DNA of 64,000 bases from Macrobrachium rosenbergii (GCF_040412425.1 NC_089795.1:84215163-84279162); one strand, 5' to 3'; counted from the first letter of the stretch, positions 44,813 to 58,248 are shown. Notes: generated by a model not told the origin, from the letters alone. Translations and numbers: made by a program.

Positions 44813-46111
44813 CGTCCACTTAATTGTCTGGCGAGAGGTTCGTTCAACCAGTTTCTTAACACTTGGATTGGTTTGGGCATTTCCCACAAGACAAAAAAAA
44901 AAGGAAAAAAAAAAGATAGTTGCATAGCAGGACTGATTATTCGGGGTAGCCATGCCATTATGGTAATCCATGGTATGATCGACATTTATCAGAATATCTC
45001 ATCTCGAAATGATTAGTATTCCCGGAGTGGTTCCAATTCGTTACTTTTTGCAAGGAAGATTGTTCGTTGAACCATCATTTATTAAACAGTTTTATTTTTA
45101 TAAGTTGACTAATGGTTATTTTGGTTGAACTAAGCTGCCGTGTTATCAATTGTTTTCTTATTTTATGTCCGTTTATCTAGTTTGTTATATTTATGACCTC
45201 TGGCGGGCAAATATAAATATTTTTCTGAGGACAGATATGAATCAATTTTCAACCACTTCCTTTTTTCATGAACGAAGTCTTCCGTAATTCAGGAGGGCTT
45301 TTCAGAATTCATGAGACGGTTGTTGGCATTGAGGAAAAGAGGGAGAAAAAATATCACTTACATATCTTAGCTACCTTTGCTTGTAATATCTTAAATTTCA
45401 CGGTGTAGCTATGCGATTATGGTAGGTTGGAAGTATTTTATAGGTAAACTTGTTTCTATTGTATATTTTGGTGTAATTTTTTTAATAAAAGAATTCTGCC
45501 TATATCCAGATGATGCTTATAAATAATTCAGGTCTCTTGGTTAATAATAAATTTATAATTTCTATTATTGTTGTTTCGAGTATTGAGATTCATATTATTT
45601 ATTGTTGTTTTATATGAATAGCACTTGATTAGGCCGAAATTCCAAACCTGTTGATTATGATATGGCTTTTAAATTCACTCTCTTGCATTGGACTGGTGTA
45701 CCGAATTTTGGAACCTAATTTTGTCAAAATAAGTAAGAATGAGTTAACAGTAATTTCCATTAAATTATCGGATGAACTTAGGTCTTGTTCGTAATAGGTA
45801 ATGTTAATTTTTTTTTTTTTATTATTTAACAATATTCTGACGTCACTCAGATTGTGGAACTAGTATGCAAACAATTAAAACTTTCTTGAAAAACCCGCAA
45901 ATAAAAACAAAACTAACAAGAGAAAATGTTTAGACGATGTGTATAAATATTTCTGAATTTACTTGACTCGTAAAGATGCATAGTAATACCTTGGTACGTA
46001 TATTATGCTTACCCGTCGACGAACGATAACAGTGTAATGAAGTTATGGCAGAAGAATAGATTAGAGATTGCAAATGCAAATTAGATGCCTTTCGCCGCCA
46101 TAATTGATCCT

Positions 46112-46113
<2 letters not shown>
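44813..46113. other. Unique AT-rich sequence
   Basis: A-runs at 44893-44913 and T-runs near 45810; otherwise no arrays, coding segment or hairpin recognised. Confidence 0.5.

Positions 46114-46174
<61 letters not shown>
46114..46174. repeat. (CT)n microsatellite
   Basis: About 30 units. Confidence 0.97.
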
Positions 46175-46177
<3 letters not shown>

Positions 46178-46272
46178 ACAGAGCAAGAAGTGGCAATATA
46201 TTGTTTCTTATTCGGTCAGGTTTTTTTTTTTTTTGGGGAGGGGCGATAATAGTGTGTTGAAATGCTTTCGCA

Positions 46273-46274
<2 letters not shown>

Positions 46275-46308
<34 letters not shown>
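46275..46308. repeat. (CT)n microsatellite
   Basis: About 17 units. Confidence 0.97.
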
Positions 46309-46310
<2 letters not shown>

Positions 46311-46520
46311 ATTTAGAGCCTAATTTTGTGTATGTATGTAATTGTTGAGGAGATTTTGTATATGAGATCAACATTAATAAAAAAAGTTAATTACAAATCT
46401 GTCTTAGGAGTTTAATGAATGTTTTATACGTATTCGAATGTATTAATGCCTTCATTTTATAATTAAATGCGTGTCTTTGTACGTCTTTTTCTGCTGTTGT
46501 AAAACACTTAATTTTGAATA

Positions 46521-46521
46521 G

Positions 46522-46577
<56 letters not shown>
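46521..46577. repeat. (CT)n microsatellite
   Basis: About 27 units with a TCCT slip. Confidence 0.97.
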
Positions 46578-46580
<3 letters not shown>

Positions 46581-47187
46581 ACCCGAATGCTGTGCACGAT
46601 TTATAAAAGTTAGCCTTCAGTCATTTTCCACCAGTCTGTCTTGAATCACATTCACTCACATTCAGTGCCTACTTACGCTTGGCCATCCTCTGAGTAACGT
46701 GTAAAGTGCAAGGAATGTGAACCGTTCCATGAATGTTCCATTCACATTTCTGTGCGCATTTCTTCACATTCTGTCCATGCTTCCTTCTTATTCCCAGACA
46801 GTACCTTGAGGAACCACTGTTGAAAAGGTTCTTGGTCCCATGAAAATAGCATTTTATTTTCCCAGGAGTGAGGGAGTTTGTTCGCCATTTCTAGCGTGAA
46901 AATTATGTATAATTTTAAACCCTTTTTTCTTCTTTACCTCCTACGACTTAGCCGCGGAGCTCACTTACGTAAGATGTGGTGGCCTAAGGAGAAGTAAAGG
47001 AACTGATTTGGTTCTGTAGACTTTTTTCACAATAGTAGTGATTATCCAGTTTTAATGGTTGCATGAGCGCTTGCGTACCAGACCTGAGGTGCTACAGGTC
47101 ATACTTGGTCACTCATATCACTTAATTAAATCTCGAGACATTTCTGTCCACGCCAATGTTGATTTAAGTTCGTGTATCAGTCAGGCC

Positions 47188-47189
<2 letters not shown>

Positions 47190-47249
<60 letters not shown>
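47190..47249. repeat. (CT)n microsatellite
   Basis: About 30 units. Confidence 0.97.
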
Positions 47250-47252
<3 letters not shown>

Positions 47253-47683
47253 GCTGACTCATTGACATTTTGAAGGATGCATTGAATGACGGAAGCTCAA
47301 CCACACGTATGAAACGTAAGAATGCCAATCTGTGACAAGAATATGATCAAGATTTTTCACTTCATTATTATACAAAACACCAGCCAAAAAAATACATTTT
47401 CTAAGAAACAAGGACTTTGCGTGTAACGCCAGCCGTTAAGCCAAGCAATTAGTCTAATACTAAATATCCCAAAGTGCAATAAATTGGCAGCGAAGGAAGC
47501 AAATAATAATGAAGAGGAAAAGGAAAAGAAAGGGAATGGTCCGAAATGTATCACTTTGCTGAATTTGGGAATTCCATCACGCGCCAAGCACCGACCCTTA
47601 ATAACACACGTTACGTTATTCAGTTCACTTTCTCCCACTGACTGTTTCTTTGATTAGGGGTCTCCTCGGAATATAATAGAGTA

Positions 47684-47707
47684 GGTGTGTGTGTGTGTGT
47701 GTGTGTG
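47684..47707. repeat. (GT)n microsatellite
   Basis: About 12 units. Confidence 0.93.
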
Positions 47708-47807
47708 CACCCTTGCGCCTGCATGCATCAAGTGATTAGTGTTTAGTTTGTTGCAAGAAAAGATTTTGCCTTATTATTCTAGGGTATGCATGGTCTCTAT
47801 AGGTTGC

Positions 47808-48107
47808 CCGCCTTAGGGGGTTAGTTCCGTCAGTGCATCTCGCGTGGTGCACTGTAGGCATACTTAAGGTTCTTTGAAACGTCCCTTCGGCAACCACTTT
47901 CATTCCTTTCACTGCACCTCTGTACATTTCTTTCATCCATCTTACTTTCTACCCACTCCTAACAAATGTTTCACAGTGCAGCTGCGAGGTTTTCCTCCTG
48001 TTACACCTCTAAAACCTTCTTTACTCTCAATTTTCCTTTCAGCGCTGTAGGACCACATGAGTCCCAGCGCTTGGCCTTAGGCCAAAATTTTATATTCCAT
48101 TCCATAA
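47808..48107 (+). mobile_element. SINE-like family copy 5
   Basis: Near full-length: GGGGGTTAGTTCCGTCAGTG head, GTGGTGCACTGTAGGCATAC, AGCTGCGAGGTTTTCCTCCT, CAG at 48040-48042 after TTTTCCTTT, GCGCTGTAGGACCACATGAG (mutated hairpin loop), tail TTATATTCCATTCCAT. About 20 bp of the CCTAGCTGCAACC middle is missing relative to copies 2-4. Confidence 0.87.
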
Positions 48108-48949
48108 AACTTTTTGTGGTGAGGATTTTGCATCATTTTTTTTTTTCCTATCTTCACTCGTTTCTGTTAGGCCTGCGATAATCCTTTTTTTTTTTTTATT
48201 CCTTCCTTCAACCCTTCTTTCCTTCTTGGGGACATAATTGTCCTTTGCATGAACACAGATACCCGAGTAATTCTTCTGGCATTTCAGTGTACTTGTTGAC
48301 CTGAAAGCGACTGCCTGATATACATTTTCATGACCTTGGTAAGGGTTGAGCATAGATTGCGTGGTTGCGCCAGTTGAAAAGCTATAAAAAAAAAAAGCTC
48401 AAATTCCCTGCAGCTTTTCTTATTCTTTATTGAGGTTTCCGGGGAGAGGGAGAAGGGGCGTGATGATCGTCCAGCATGAAGCTGAAATAATGGAGGAAAT
48501 GAGTGAGGAGTCGGACAGCACGCTCTTGCGCAAGATAACCAATTTGGCTCTCGCTTTACGACAGTGTATCACTCGTCCTATGAGCGATTAATCGATTTAA
48601 TGTTTCCAGGTAACTTGTTTATTAAGCATTGTAGTTATATGATCACTTTCCCTAAATGTGTCTCCAATTCCTAGGAAATACCCTTTCAAAATAGGTATTT
48701 TTTTTATTTATCTTCCTTGGAAGGTATAAAAAATGAAAGATGTTTATTGGAGAAGTCTCATTTGATAAAGAAACACTCGACAAAGCTGAGATTAGTTGTA
48801 TCATGCATATTAGACATTTTAAAGCAAGGTAATGGGTTTTAGAATTGTTTCATTGTTTGTACATTTTGGAAAGTCCAAATTCTTCGATGGATTAAATTAA
48901 AGCTAATGCTCTGACGATAATGTCTGTGCTTTCTAAAAGCATATGTATA

Positions 48950-48957
48950 TATGTATT

Positions 48958-48994
<37 letters not shown>

Positions 48995-49028
48995 ACATAT
49001 ATATATATATATATATATATATAAATGC

Positions 49029-49085
<57 letters not shown>
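48950..49085. repeat. Large (TA)n array
   Basis: TA tracts 48966-48992, 48998-49022 and 49031-49082, separated by ACAT and AATGCTATG. Confidence 0.95.
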
Positions 49086-49086
<1 letters not shown>

Positions 49087-49329
49087 TAAAATGCATATGC
49101 ACATGTATGTATGTGTGTATACAGTACATACTGTATAATATAAAATGTGACAGATAGTTGTCAGCGTCTGCGCAAAAAAAAATAAAGTTCTTATCTGTCC
49201 CTAGAAGCGGCGACAGCAGAAATAGGGGTTATAGGTCTCTTCGAGCGAGCACGAACTAGAATTCGTCACTCTCGTTCTCTTCCTTCTTAACACCAACGAT
49301 TACTCTTAAACACACGCATGCAATTGTAT

Positions 49330-49353
49330 GTATATATATAATATATATATATA

Positions 49354-49410
<57 letters not shown>

Positions 49411-49460
49411 TTATGTATGTATGTCAGCACACACATACAGGTATATATATATGTATACAT
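49330..49460. repeat. (TA)n array with TATG flank
   Basis: Short TA, GACATA, then a ~49 bp TA tract (49358-49406), then TATGTATGTATG and CACACATACAG. Confidence 0.94.
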
Positions 49461-50383
49461 ACATTCATACAATGTATAGCTAGATAATATGCCGACCTTC
49501 TTCTGTGAATTATAATATTGAAACTGATCAATAAGTTACTGTTCTTTCACCTAGGAAACATTTATTAAAGAGAATTTATTTAGATCTTTGAAAATCGAGG
49601 CTATTAGATTGATTTTGAAGGTAACTTTTCGTAAAGGTTTGAAGCCATATGAAATTTACTAATGTTTTGGATGTTTTATTACCAAAATTATTTAACTAGA
49701 CATGTATTCTGTATATCGAAAAACATTAACCTAAAAAAGTTAAGGAATGTGTTTTAGATACCTATGTAAAGAATAGTAAAAGTGAGGAGTGCGTGTTCGA
49801 TAATCAGGAAATATTCCTTCTTAAGCATGACCCAAGGCCGTGATCAGGAACTGTGTACTCGTATGTAACGTATAATAATAACAGGATTTACAAGTAATAT
49901 ACGAGGCAGCACGACTAGGCATTATTATTACCTGTTACCGGTGTTCATGATCAAATAAGCTGCTGTTTTGCTATATCAGTGCTATTTGGAAAGCTTGGAA
50001 AGGTGGCTTTTATAAATATTGACGAAAATATTACATTTTTTCGTTGCATGCAATGTGAAATGTAATATTCTTTTATCGTTCTGAATATCACCAGTATCAT
50101 TTGGAGTGTTTATTTTTATATTGAAGGTGATTGGTGTCATTGTGTATTCCTGTGGAAGCAGAATGATTCATGAATTAGTGATTCTTCGTAAGAATGGATC
50201 TTGGGTTCGTTCATTAACTCGAAAACGGTCTCTAACCATTTTACGTCAAGAATTAACTAGAATCATTGGCTCTCTGATCAGTCATCAGTTGCGTAATCGT
50301 CATTTTAAATCTTGACAAATTCTGTTGTTTTGTTACATATAAATACCGAATAAATTCTTAAGAAGGTACGAAGATGCCGTTAT
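49461..50383. other. Unique sequence, no supported feature
   Basis: One open frame of 69 codons (50106-50315) has no recognisable family or splice context; otherwise featureless. Confidence 0.5.
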
Positions 50384-50409
50384 AACGAGAGAGAGAGAGA
50401 GAGAGAGAG
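50384..50409. repeat. (GA)n microsatellite
   Basis: About 13 units. Confidence 0.93.
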
Positions 50410-50700
50410 GAAGAGGCCTCTCAATACCAGGAAAACGGAAGACTGAAAAGAATGCTGAGCGTATGTACAACACCATCAGTCATTACTCATCGTTCCAGGC
50501 CAGAGTTTGATACGATCATTAACCAGCAACCTGAAAGTGAAGACAGTCGTTTGTGTGAGTAGTCGGTCGCTTGTTGCTCTGTCATTACTCACGGTAAATG
50601 TTATCTGATGCATCTTGCTGCGTTGCTACGAACCAAATAGTGTTTTTGAGGAATTTTGTTTTCATGTGTGTGAATGTACTGTATATATGTTTATGACACA

Positions 50701-50705
<5 letters not shown>

Positions 50706-50768
<63 letters not shown>

Positions 50769-50781
50769 TATATATATATAT
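50706..50781. repeat. (TA)n microsatellite
   Basis: About 30 units, then ACTATATATATATAATAC. Confidence 0.97.
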
Positions 50782-51087
50782 AATACATTGTCTGACCTTA
50801 TACATTGGTCAGTCCATTTAACAAATGTCGATTTTTTTTTTATGTCAAAAAGCAAGACTTTACATCAACGCTCATAACCAATGTCGGTTACTGACAGGGT
50901 GAATGACAACAGCTTACTGAATAAGCACGTGGATAATGTCTGTGGCTAAGTAGTTTGAAGGAGCAGCGAATGCATGAAGTAATTCATCCGTGGGCAGTGA
51001 AGTATCAACAGCCTTGAATGAAACTATGGTAGATTGGCTCACATCTAACGGTTCTCAGGAGTGGCACAATGCATGTCTAGTAACGAG

Positions 51088-51124
51088 AGAGAGAGAGTAA
51101 TTTTATAGATGAGAGAACTTTTAC

Positions 51125-51171
<47 letters not shown>

Positions 51172-51368
51172 TTTAGCAAGATGTAAACTTTTTAAAGAGG
51201 GAGAGAGAGAAATTTTAGCAAGATGTGAACTTTTTAGAGAGAGAGAGAGAGAGAGAGAGAATAAGTTTAGCAAGATGTGAACATTTTAGAGAGAGAGAGA
51301 GAGTAGTAATTTTAGCAAGTACGAATTTCTTAGAGAGAAAGAATAATTTTAGAAAGATGTGAACTTTT

Positions 51369-51401
<33 letters not shown>

Positions 51402-51527
51402 ATTTTAACAAGATGTGAACATTTTAGAGAGAGAGAGAGTAATTTTAACAAGTACGAACTTTGTAGAGAGAGCGAGAGAGAGAGAATAATTTTAGCAAGT
51501 TGTGAACATTTTAGAGAGAGAGAGCGT
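51088..51527. repeat. Compound minisatellite: (GA)n alternating with a 25-30 bp spacer, about 9 units
   Basis: The spacer is approximately AATTTTAGCAAGATGTGAAC followed by TTTTTAGAG, and the GA run between spacers varies from about 5 to 16 units. Variants AAGTACGAA and AACAAG define sub-types. The first unit (51099-51118) is the most diverged. Confidence 0.92.
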
Positions 51528-51793
51528 ATCGGTAGGGTTGAAAAATACTCATGCTCCACTCTCCTATGCAGGCGTGAGGTCGGCCCACCTCCATACGAGT
51601 ATAGCGAGGTCACAGCCCAAGTTGTGCAATACTAGATGAGTTTCTCTGATATTCCCCCTCCCTCCTCTCTCTCCTGTGGGAACTTTTGCGTCGCTTTCAG
51701 TGTTCAAATGGTGTGTGTATTTTGTGTGTATATTTTATATTATATAAAGTATGTATTTATGTATACACGCGCTTGCGCACAAATACATATATA

Positions 51794-51798
<5 letters not shown>

Positions 51799-51891
<93 letters not shown>

Positions 51892-51902
51892 TTGTGTGTA
51901 TA
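51799..51902. repeat. Compound (TA)n(TG)n microsatellite
   Basis: About 34 TA units, then about 12 TG units, TTTGTGTGTATATGG. Confidence 0.97.
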
Positions 51903-53094
51903 TGGTGGGTATATGTATGTTTATGTTCGCTTCTTTTAACTTCATGCACTACCTATTAATCTTAGTTATTGCATGAAGTAGATCAGTTTTTAAATGAATA
52001 CCCACATTATTGTAAGTTTCAAAGATTAATCTATTAATCGTATCGACTTGAAAAACTACAATAAAAAACACGATATTTGCCCTGGCCTTTCTTCCTACAC
52101 CACCAGTTATCGCGGGCGTAATAAGTGGGATTTTATTAGGGGTATTTTATGCGTTTTATATCCTACGTAAAGCTTTAAAGTGGGAAATAAAAATGTCGTT
52201 TTATCAAGGGAATAAGTAGTTCTTGTGATTGAGCGATTCGCTACTCAAACCCTTCGTTTGTTTGTAAGCGTATGTAAGACTACATTTGCATTTGATTATT
52301 GTGCCTTGGGAAGGAATGCCATTAATTTTCTTGGTTAAATTGGTTTGTTTTGAGCTATAGATGAAGAAGCAGCTGTGTGACAGCGTTAGTTGAACTGTGA
52401 TTAATAATTTGCAGCGCTATCTGCTGGTATTGCTTAGCTTAATGAAACCCATTGAATCTGTTATAACTCCATTTTTTGTTTTTGTTTGTAGATACTATTA
52501 GCACACACCAACATTGAGTGATTGCAATTAGAAAACTATCTCGCGAAGGACCAGTACCAACTTATATTGTGTTAATCAGCCATCGGTATTCATACTCGTA
52601 ATCTCAAAGAATATTTTGCATTCATGACTATGTATGACGTCACATTAAGTAAATCTATTTATAACTCGGCATCAGAAGTTGTGGCACTCGGGCAGTTTGC
52701 GTCAAGACGACTAGTAATCCATCTGCGTCGCAGGTAGAAGTTGACGTTGGTGACGCAATACGAGTGGGGTTAATCAGTCAGTTAAGCCATGGCTGTTAGA
52801 AGTCGTAATATTGTGAACAGAAAGATATTGCGACACATAATGTCGTTCCAGATTCTTGCTCTTGATTTGATATCTCTGCCATTTACTAGTACAATATTCC
52901 TTCCCATCATGCAGATAGTATCTGAAAGGAATTCGTATCCTTAGGAGCACGTGACTAGGTTTATTGACGCAGTGTTTGAGAATGTATCTTGTTTCTCTGT
53001 GGAACTATTACAACTTTTAATTTTTGTTAGAGATCTTGATACTCTGATGAAATAGGTAATTGTAACAGGGTTTCGGGCTGGCACTTCTGAATTT
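51903..53094. other. Unique sequence, no supported feature
   Basis: About 1.2 kb with no arrays. Contains one TGACGTCA (52635-52642), a frequency expected by chance. Confidence 0.5.
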
Positions 53095-53172
53095 TATATT
53101 CGTACAGTAAAGTGTTTTTTTTATATTCGTGCAGTAAAGTGTTTTTTTTTATATTCGTCCTGTAAAGTGTTT
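53095..53172. repeat. ~27 bp tandem repeat, 3 units
   Basis: TATATTCGTxCAGTAAAGTG plus a T-run; units start at 53095, 53122 and 53150. The T-run length differs (7-9). Confidence 0.93.
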
Positions 53173-53426
53173 AAAAGTGATATAGTTTTCGTTCTTGAAT
53201 ATCTCATTTTATTCTCATGTTTTGTGGATGCTGTGAATTTTCTCGTTTGTCGTTCGCAAGAGGATTTTGTTTCCAGATTATTTACTTATCTTTGGTTCTT
53301 GTATGACGCTTGCCATGTGCATATTATGATTCTTAATTTCGATGTAGTGCTTAACTGGTATATTAATATTAGGAAAAATGTCCTTTATCTTCTGTCATGT
53401 TCTCTCCAGGGTAATAAAGGCCCCCC

Positions 53427-53427
<1 letters not shown>

Positions 53428-53463
<36 letters not shown>
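53428..53463. repeat. (CT)n microsatellite
   Basis: About 17 units, in a stretch open for translation on both strands. Confidence 0.97.
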
Positions 53464-53466
<3 letters not shown>

Positions 53467-53650
53467 CTTGTAGAACACAGAATGATAGTTATTCCATGCG
53501 TCAACAGTCGCATATTACAAATCCTTGAGGTAAGATCGGCGCTATCGGGTCTTAAAAAACTAAGGTATTTCAAGGTTGAGTGAGCTCTGACCATTATTAT
53601 GCGACGAGATAAAATGAGAGCATTTGTGCAGCGAAGTACTTATTCTTTGC

Positions 53651-53654
<4 letters not shown>

Positions 53655-53719
<65 letters not shown>
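53655..53719. repeat. (CT)n microsatellite
   Basis: About 31 units with a TTCT slip at the end. Confidence 0.97.
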
Positions 53720-54049
53720 GTGTTCTTGAATTTTTGCTGTGCGCAGGTAAAAACTAAACACTATTCTTATATCAGTGATCTAGGTTTTTTTTGTTTTTCC
53801 TCTGTTCAGGATTGATTGTATGTATTCACTTGCAATTCTCTGTACGTGGAGAATTCAGGATTTAAGTTTCAGAATTTACTGTAGCTTTCATAAAATATCT
53901 TAAAAAAATATTTGCAAACTCAGTGATGAATTTTTTATTTGCTTCATCTTTTGAAAATATGGATAGCAAGGTTGACATAAAAATTAATTTGAAGTGTATT
54001 TTATTACGAGCTTGTAGGCGCGCGGTATGAGCGCCAGAACTCGGCGCTG

Positions 54050-54236
54050 CTGTCTCCTCTACCCTCCCTCTCCCCTACCTACCCCGCCCTACCTGGTGCG
54101 GACAAACAGGTTCGCAGGAGGAGGGTGGATGTCTCCCTATCCTCCCCTTCCCCACCTGGGGCGGACAAACCGGTTTGCAGGGGGAGGGTAGCTGTGTCAT
54201 GTCTCCCCTACTGTCGCCATGGGATGGACAAACAAG
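54050..54236. repeat. GC-rich ~65-75 bp tandem repeat, about 2.5 units
   Basis: Units share TGTCTCC-CTACCCTCC, CCCCxACCTGGxGCGGACAA, ACxGGTTxGCAG and GGGGAGGGT. They begin near 54049, 54129 and 54198, the last partial. GGACAAAC is invariant. The GC content makes it stand out. Confidence 0.8.
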
Positions 54237-55019
54237 ATCCACTCGGATTTTATTATTATTGATTGATTGAAAAGCTAATTTCATCTGTGTTTCAAACAAT
54301 ACGTAATCGTTAGAGAGATAGTGTAGCCCCTAGTTATAAATTCTTTCCATGTTATCCTACTCTCTTCTCCTCCCTTATCCTCTGCCCCCTCCTCCTATTC
54401 CTCCCCCTTCCCCTATAAGGTACGTAAAAATGTGGAATCTCAGGGTGTGCCCCAGGATGGCCTTCTGTGACACCCGTCCCTCTTTATTATTTACGGCTTT
54501 TACTGATGCCGAGTCCTACGATTCTGAATGGGATACATTTTCAGGATTTACCAGTTTTAGCTACTGATTCCTCTGGAAATCCAAGTCTTTTGTTTTTCAT
54601 ATTAAGAGATAAATGTCAGTTTTCTTGCTGTGTGTTAGTATAATGTTCATGCTTGCGTTAAATTTGTAATGCCATCTATTTCTTATATTTACATTTTTCC
54701 ATGCCCTGTGTTCATGGTAAATTATTAATATTTCCTTGACAATAAATAATTTTCCATTCATTTTATTTTTTTTTCCCTCTTATCATGTTTACGATCGTCT
54801 TCCCTATTTATTTTTAAAGGTGCTCATTTGGGCCATAAATTCTTTGTTAACGGTACATTTTCTTCGACCTACCAACTTGGTGTTTGGCATCGATATTTTC
54901 TTGCGAATATGAGTTAGTATTGAGTGATCATGTGAAGTCCAAAATTTCAATTTTTTTTTTATTTATGTTCATGCCTCGTGAGCAATCCTTACCGCATTAA
55001 CTATCATTAGTTAATTTGT

Positions 55020-55197
55020 CTCCGTCCATATTATCATCTTCCATCTGGCTTTCAGCCCTCTCCTATCAATTGTTTCATAGTGCAACTGCGAGGTTTTCCT
55101 CATGTTACACCTTTCAAACCTTCTTAATGTCAATTTCCCTTCCAGCGCTGAAAGACCTCATAGGCCTCTGGCCTAAATTCTATATTCCATTCTATTA
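55020..55197 (+). mobile_element. SINE-like family copy 6, 5' truncated
   Basis: Only the 3' half: CCATCTGGCTTTCAGCCCTC, AACTGCGAGGTTTTCCTC, CAG at 55143-55145 (CAATTTCCCTTCCAG), GCGCTGAAAGACCTCATAGG, then a deletion of the second hairpin arm, tail TATATTCCATTCTATT. 5' truncation is typical of target-primed retroposition. Confidence 0.83.
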
Positions 55198-56239
55198 ACA
55201 TTAATGAAGTCAACTTCCCGATTGAAAATTATCCAGTATTTGAGCGATGGTATGTCTCTAGACGGTTTCTAGCCTAATAAAAAGTAAGCCAGCCCTAGAC
55301 CTCATGTGCGGTACCAAAATTAGTAACAAAATAGCCAGATCTAAAATAAATCAATAAATAGCCTATATTACATTTTCTTTAAATGAATGTTAAAGCCTCT
55401 ACGTCCCACCAAGTCTCACAAAGCATATGACCGAGAAAGATGAATTAGGCGAATAGGTAAAAAGGCATGCAAATAAGCTTACGCTGGATACTTTTAGATT
55501 CATGTTCTTGCAGATGTCCTCTCCCAAGGTCATCTAGTAGCGCCAGGTGGTTACTTAGAATGCCGGCAGCTCAGAGTACATCGTTTTTTGGTGGTCGTGG
55601 TTTTTCGGCTGTTTTCCCTCCGATATAAAGAATAATAAAAGTAACTGAAGAACCAGAGGAATCATGACAACAATTTGTGAGTAAAAGAAATGAATAAAGA
55701 TGCATTCTTGCTTCTCACTGATAGATAAAAGATTAATATTCATGAGTAAGAAATAAGTAGCTATCGTAGAAATAATGACAAATTCATAATTTATGGGTAA
55801 AGAGTAAGTGGTGACCTAAAGGAAATGCCGACGTAAAATTGTTGACTTTTAATAATACTTACGATGCTGATGAAGATAAAATAAGCCTATGACAGGTAAC
55901 ACCAACAATAAGCAAATAGCCTATGTAGCTAGGAATAATTCTAGACTGCAAATATTGATGATAATTAAAGTTTAATGTTCTGTGCCAGAGATAATGTACA
56001 GTTAGATTACCGACGCCCTGTGAATCAATAAAATTATTCATATGTGCATTTGTTTTACACTGTTGCATTGTGGGGTAGGAGGGTTGTCCCGGTGAGTGAT
56101 AGGGGTGGGGGCGGTGGTTTAACAGACAGATAATAAAAGAAATTTAAGTAGGAGACGTGAGTGCACAATACCAGACCTGCTTGCAAAAAATAACCTCGTT
56201 ATCTGATTGTAGCTATATTTTAGAAGGCCACAAACATTT
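55198..56239. other. Unique sequence, no supported feature
   Basis: AT-rich, without arrays or recognised genes. Confidence 0.5.
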
Positions 56240-56390
<151 letters not shown>

Positions 56391-57014
56391 ATAGCCTAGG
56401 TGTATGTATTCACATATATATATGCATGCATACACACAGGTGAATTGTTTACCAAGGACTTAATTAGTGAGACTAATATTAGCCTCAACATTTACTTTTG
56501 TCATTCCCCTCTATCAATTTTGAGTGTGTACAAGCAGCCCTTTTATTAATCAACGAAATTATACCAACATATTTTGCCATGATACGTTGTCGTTATTGTT
56601 GCAAATGTTGACCCCGTCTTGAAGCGAATCAGTCAAGCAGCAAGGATTTAACATAATCGAGGTATAGACTATGTATTAATATATAGCATAGATTAACTTG
56701 CATTGTGTATCCATATGCAATGCACATAACTTGCATTATGCGCTAATATACGACGTAAAGTATTTGCCTTGTATTTTAAAATCAATGCACAAAGCATGCA
56801 TAATAGATTAGCATAGAACGCAAAGGTCTTCATTATTATCTTATATATAAAAAAAAACACGAACATGCACAACCATGTGACAAAATTATATCTCAGTAGT
56901 ATCGTTGCACAAGGACAGTCAGTAAAACAAAGAGGCGCACAGGTTATTGCATGGAAGATCCATAAAGCCAGTTTGACAATCCCTCATTGCAGCACCAGAT
57001 CTGCAGCTGTCGTC

Positions 57015-57046
57015 TCCTCCTCCTCCTCCTCCTCCTCCTCCTCCTC
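57015..57046. repeat. (TCC)n microsatellite
   Basis: About 10 triplets followed by ACCACCCCCCACCCACCC. Confidence 0.93.
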
Positions 57047-57108
57047 ACCACCCCCCACCCACCCAGACGCTGTTAATCATCATCATCATGTTCTTTTGGA
57101 TGTAGCAG

Positions 57109-57112
<4 letters not shown>

Positions 57113-57176
<64 letters not shown>

Positions 57177-57189
57177 TCTCTCTCTCTCT
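57113..57189. repeat. (CT)n microsatellite
   Basis: About 38 units with one TCCCT slip. Confidence 0.97.
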
Positions 57190-58248
57190 TCTTTTCTAAG
57201 GCTAATTGTGGATTGTCTTTTCATCTTCTGTGCAGATTAGTAAGTAATAATATTAGGTACTTGCTTTTTAGGATTGCCAAGTTTATGTGCATGTGTCCTA
57301 AGAAGGTTTATATAATTTTTCAGCTACCGCAAATGACAAAGCAAAAATGAAATGCATATTTTGTTTCTTGCTCACATTGCCGTTCTGCAAGGGCAGTCCG
57401 ACGGGACCATATTCATCCCCCCCCCATTTGGTGCTGGCTTGTGCTTTTCATTTACAGTATTCTCTTTCAGTAACAAAACTTCATTAGTTATTAGTAACTT
57501 TCTTTGGCTTACTTTTTGAAGCTTTGTTTTATGTTTATAAACGAACAGTCCTCATCTGAAGTTGGCAGTCATAATTCCCATTTTCACTATGTAAGTTAGA
57601 GATGAAAAGTAAGGATGCAAAAAAAACCATTGAAGTTGAGATTTTTTGTAATTGTTTATGTAGCCTAATTATTTTTATTTCTTCTGTTGCAGGTATGTAT
57701 CATCGCAGTTCCTGGTAGCTGAGAGTGAGTAATATTTATACATATCTTCAGGGTCACTACGAGTTCATTTTTAATGTGGACTGCGTTTTCTCCCAACACT
57801 CTTCTGTAAAATCAGAAGGTTTGCAAGCGTTGCTCTGGAATTCTTAATATTTTAATGTTCTGCGTTTTTATAAATGAAATGTGTTTCAGTAAGAAAAGCA
57901 ATAATGTCTCAAAGAATTGTCTAACCTTCAGCGTCGGGGATTTACGCATGATGCACCCTGGTTTATTTCCTTGTGTTTTTGCCCATCAGGTTGGCGAACT
58001 GTATCTTGAAGTCTGTGTCACATGAAACACTCACTGGTATCTATTTGCATCTTGTTTTGAAGCACTAACATGTACGTCTTGAATGTTCCCAACAATAATG
58101 GCTGCTGGGTCCAAAGTTCGGCTGGATGCTGAAAGAAGCCCGATGGAAGCCTGAAAAACGCGCTTATGAAATACCGCATGAACGAGAATCTTGAGATATA
58201 TAGGGTCTGAGTGTCTCTAGTAAAGGATAGTATATAAATAGTGACATT
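57190..58248. other. Unique sequence with one strong acceptor-like site
   Basis: TTTTTATTTCTTCTGTTGCAG ends at 57692 and GAGA|GTGAGT follows at 57725, framing a 32-base segment. Read in phase 0 from exon E it would give nine residues and a stop. No other support. Confidence 0.3.

Noticed and set aside
46797..46826. Acceptor-like TTCTTATTCCCAG with open sequence after it
   Set aside because: In phase 0 it reaches a stop at the fourth codon; the open frame needs another phase.
57693..57724. 32 bp candidate exon with very strong splice-like borders
   Set aside because: In phase 0 from exon E it gives a stop after nine codons, and no polyadenylation context follows; other phases do not connect to exon E.
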